Assembly (NCBI GenBank): GCA_913063325.1
Contig: CAJXYE010000005.1
Coordinates: 1 to 64,000 of the forward strand
Direction: 5' to 3'
DNA: 64,000 nucleotides
DNA from: an uncultured Colwellia sp.
GTDB lineage: Bacteria > Pseudomonadota > Gammaproteobacteria > Enterobacterales > Alteromonadaceae
The notes below the pieces were generated by a model that ran no database searches, was not told the DNA's origin, and saw nothing but the letters and a program-made list of their open reading frames with translations. This document shows positions 63,139 to 64,000 of this stretch, in pieces; within the stretch, counting starts at the first letter, position 1; each line of letters starts with the position of its first letter. Both the position numbers and the translations under genes were made by a program.

Positions 63139-64000
63139 ATGAATGCAGAATCCACAAATCTTTATATCGTCGATGATGATATTCAAATATGTGACTTATT
63201 AAAAGCTTATACCTGCGATGAATTTAATGTTATTGCACAACAAAGTGCTAAAGCATTTTTAAATTGCCCTATCAACGATAGTGATATTGTCTTGCTTGAT
63301 TTAAAAATGCCCGATATGGATGGTGTAGAGGTTATCAGGGAGCTTGCCAATATTAATAAAAAATGTTCCTTACTTATCATGAGTGGTTATGATGAAGGTG
63401 TTTTACATTCGTCTGTGCAACTTGCTAAAGAGTACGGTTTAAATATTATTACTTCTTTTAGTAAACCCATTAAATTCTCTTATTTAATGAACATTTTAAT
63501 GAGAATAAAAGTACTGAACACCTCGAATAATTCAGACGTTATCGACACACTACCAAAGGTGAATTCAATTAATAATGTGACACCTGATAAAGCGTATGTT
63601 CTTCGTAATGCGATTCATTTTAAGCCAACTTTGGCCGAGTTAATTGACGCAATAAAACAACAACATTTAGTTTTATATTATCAACCTCAATTAAGCCTTC
63701 AACAGAAAAAAGTTATTGGTGTCGAAGCATTAGTAAGGTGGCATCACCCTGAGTATGGCGTGATATTTCCAGATCAATTTATTGCACTAGCAGAGCAGTC
63801 TGGTGTCATTGAACAATTAACAGCGCAGGTAATTACTTTAGCAATTGAGCAACTTAAATTATGGAATCAACAGAACCTAGTATTAAAGATTTCAATTAAT
63901 ATTTCGGCGCAAAATATCACATCATTTACATTACCCGATCAACTAACACGATTAGTTAATGAAAATAAAGTTGACCCTTCGATGTTAATGCTAGAAATAA
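63139..64000 (+). CDS. Response regulator with EAL domain (runs off the right edge)
   Basis: The first 287 codons are present. The receiver domain occupies residues 7-125 (LYIVDDDIQICDLL; D54 in VLLDLKMPDMDG; SGYDEG; FSKPIK). The start of an EAL phosphodiesterase domain follows at about 170 (LVLYYQPQLSLQQKKVIGVE, with EALVRWHHPEYGVIFPDQFI as the signature). Later catalytic residues lie outside the window. Probably degrades cyclic di-GMP under control of the kinase encoded 60 bases upstream. ATG 63139 has AAAGGA about 8 bases before it. Confidence 0.88.
   Translation, partial: MNAESTNLYIVDDDIQICDLLKAYTCDEFNVIAQQSAKAFLNCPINDSDIVLLDLKMPDMDGVEVIRELANINKKCSLLIMSGYDEGVLHSSVQLAKEYGLNIITSFSKPIKFSYLMNILMRIKVLNTSNNSDVIDTLPKVNSINNVTPDKAYVLRNAIHFKPTLAELIDAIKQQHLVLYYQPQLSLQQKKVIGVEALVRWHHPEYGVIFPDQFIALAEQSGVIEQLTAQVITLAIEQLKLWNQQNLVLKISINISAQNITSFTLPDQLTRLVNENKVDPSMLMLEI

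Noticed and set aside
1-64000. CRISPR arrays, rRNA or tRNA genes, prophage structural genes
   Set aside because: No regularly spaced repeats, no RNA gene sequences and no capsid or tail genes were seen.

Overview
The window looks like chromosome from a marine gammaproteobacterium of the Alteromonadales, most like Colwellia or Thalassotalea. This is judged from AT-rich DNA, the style of the proteins and the gene content, not from a database search. Most of it is ordinary chromosome; about 43.05-59 kb is an accessory island.

Layout. (1) 1-11.0 kb, minus strand: a purine catabolic cluster read xdhA-xdhB-xdhC, terminator, allantoinase, allantoicase, uraD, uraH, ureidoglycolate lyase, guaD, and the first codons of a puuD-type urate oxidase running off the left edge. 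Together they take guanine and xanthine to urate, allantoin, allantoate and ureidoglycolate, then glyoxylate and urea. (2) 11.5-24 kb: loosely connected envelope genes (FGE-fold lectin-like protein, CadC-like regulator facing a HupE/UreJ membrane protein, exported 2H phosphoesterase, dipeptidase lipoprotein, Gfo/Idh oxidoreductase, solute-binding protein). (3) 24-31.5 kb, minus strand: a CusCBA-type copper/silver efflux operon with a DUF411 protein and a Met/His/Cys-rich exported protein. (4) 31.7-34.6 kb: diguanylate cyclase, small membrane protein, SPFH protein. (5) 34.7-42 kb, minus strand: ilvGMEDA with a leader peptide gene and an attenuator. (6) 42.1 kb: yifB/comM, cut off after about 314 codons.

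The break in yifB is the left edge of a mobile region. A compact plus-strand operon of four genes follows: three large tyrosine-recombinase-like proteins (417, 755 and 921 aa) and a small HTH/coiled-coil protein. It is framed by a 17-bp inverted repeat (16/17 identical) at 43056-43072 and 50149-50165. Beyond it lie a protein of unknown function, an exported HNH-type nuclease, a minus-strand operon (TnpC-like HTH protein, RecD2-like helicase and two small antitoxin-like regulators) with a perfect LexA-type palindrome upstream, and a plus-strand ABC-three-component (ABC-3C) defence-type operon whose first gene carries an Mrr-like nuclease domain. The 3' part of yifB is not in the window, so the right junction is unresolved.

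(7) 59.5-64 kb: signalling genes (MerR-HTH/receiver protein, hybrid histidine kinase, receiver-EAL protein cut by the window edge), probably chromosome again.

Most notable: the inverted-repeat-bounded recombinase quartet in yifB with defence-like cargo; the helicase operon behind a LexA-type site; and a two-copy ~80-bp intergenic element (297-378 and 38549-38628) whose stems covary while its internal loops are conserved.
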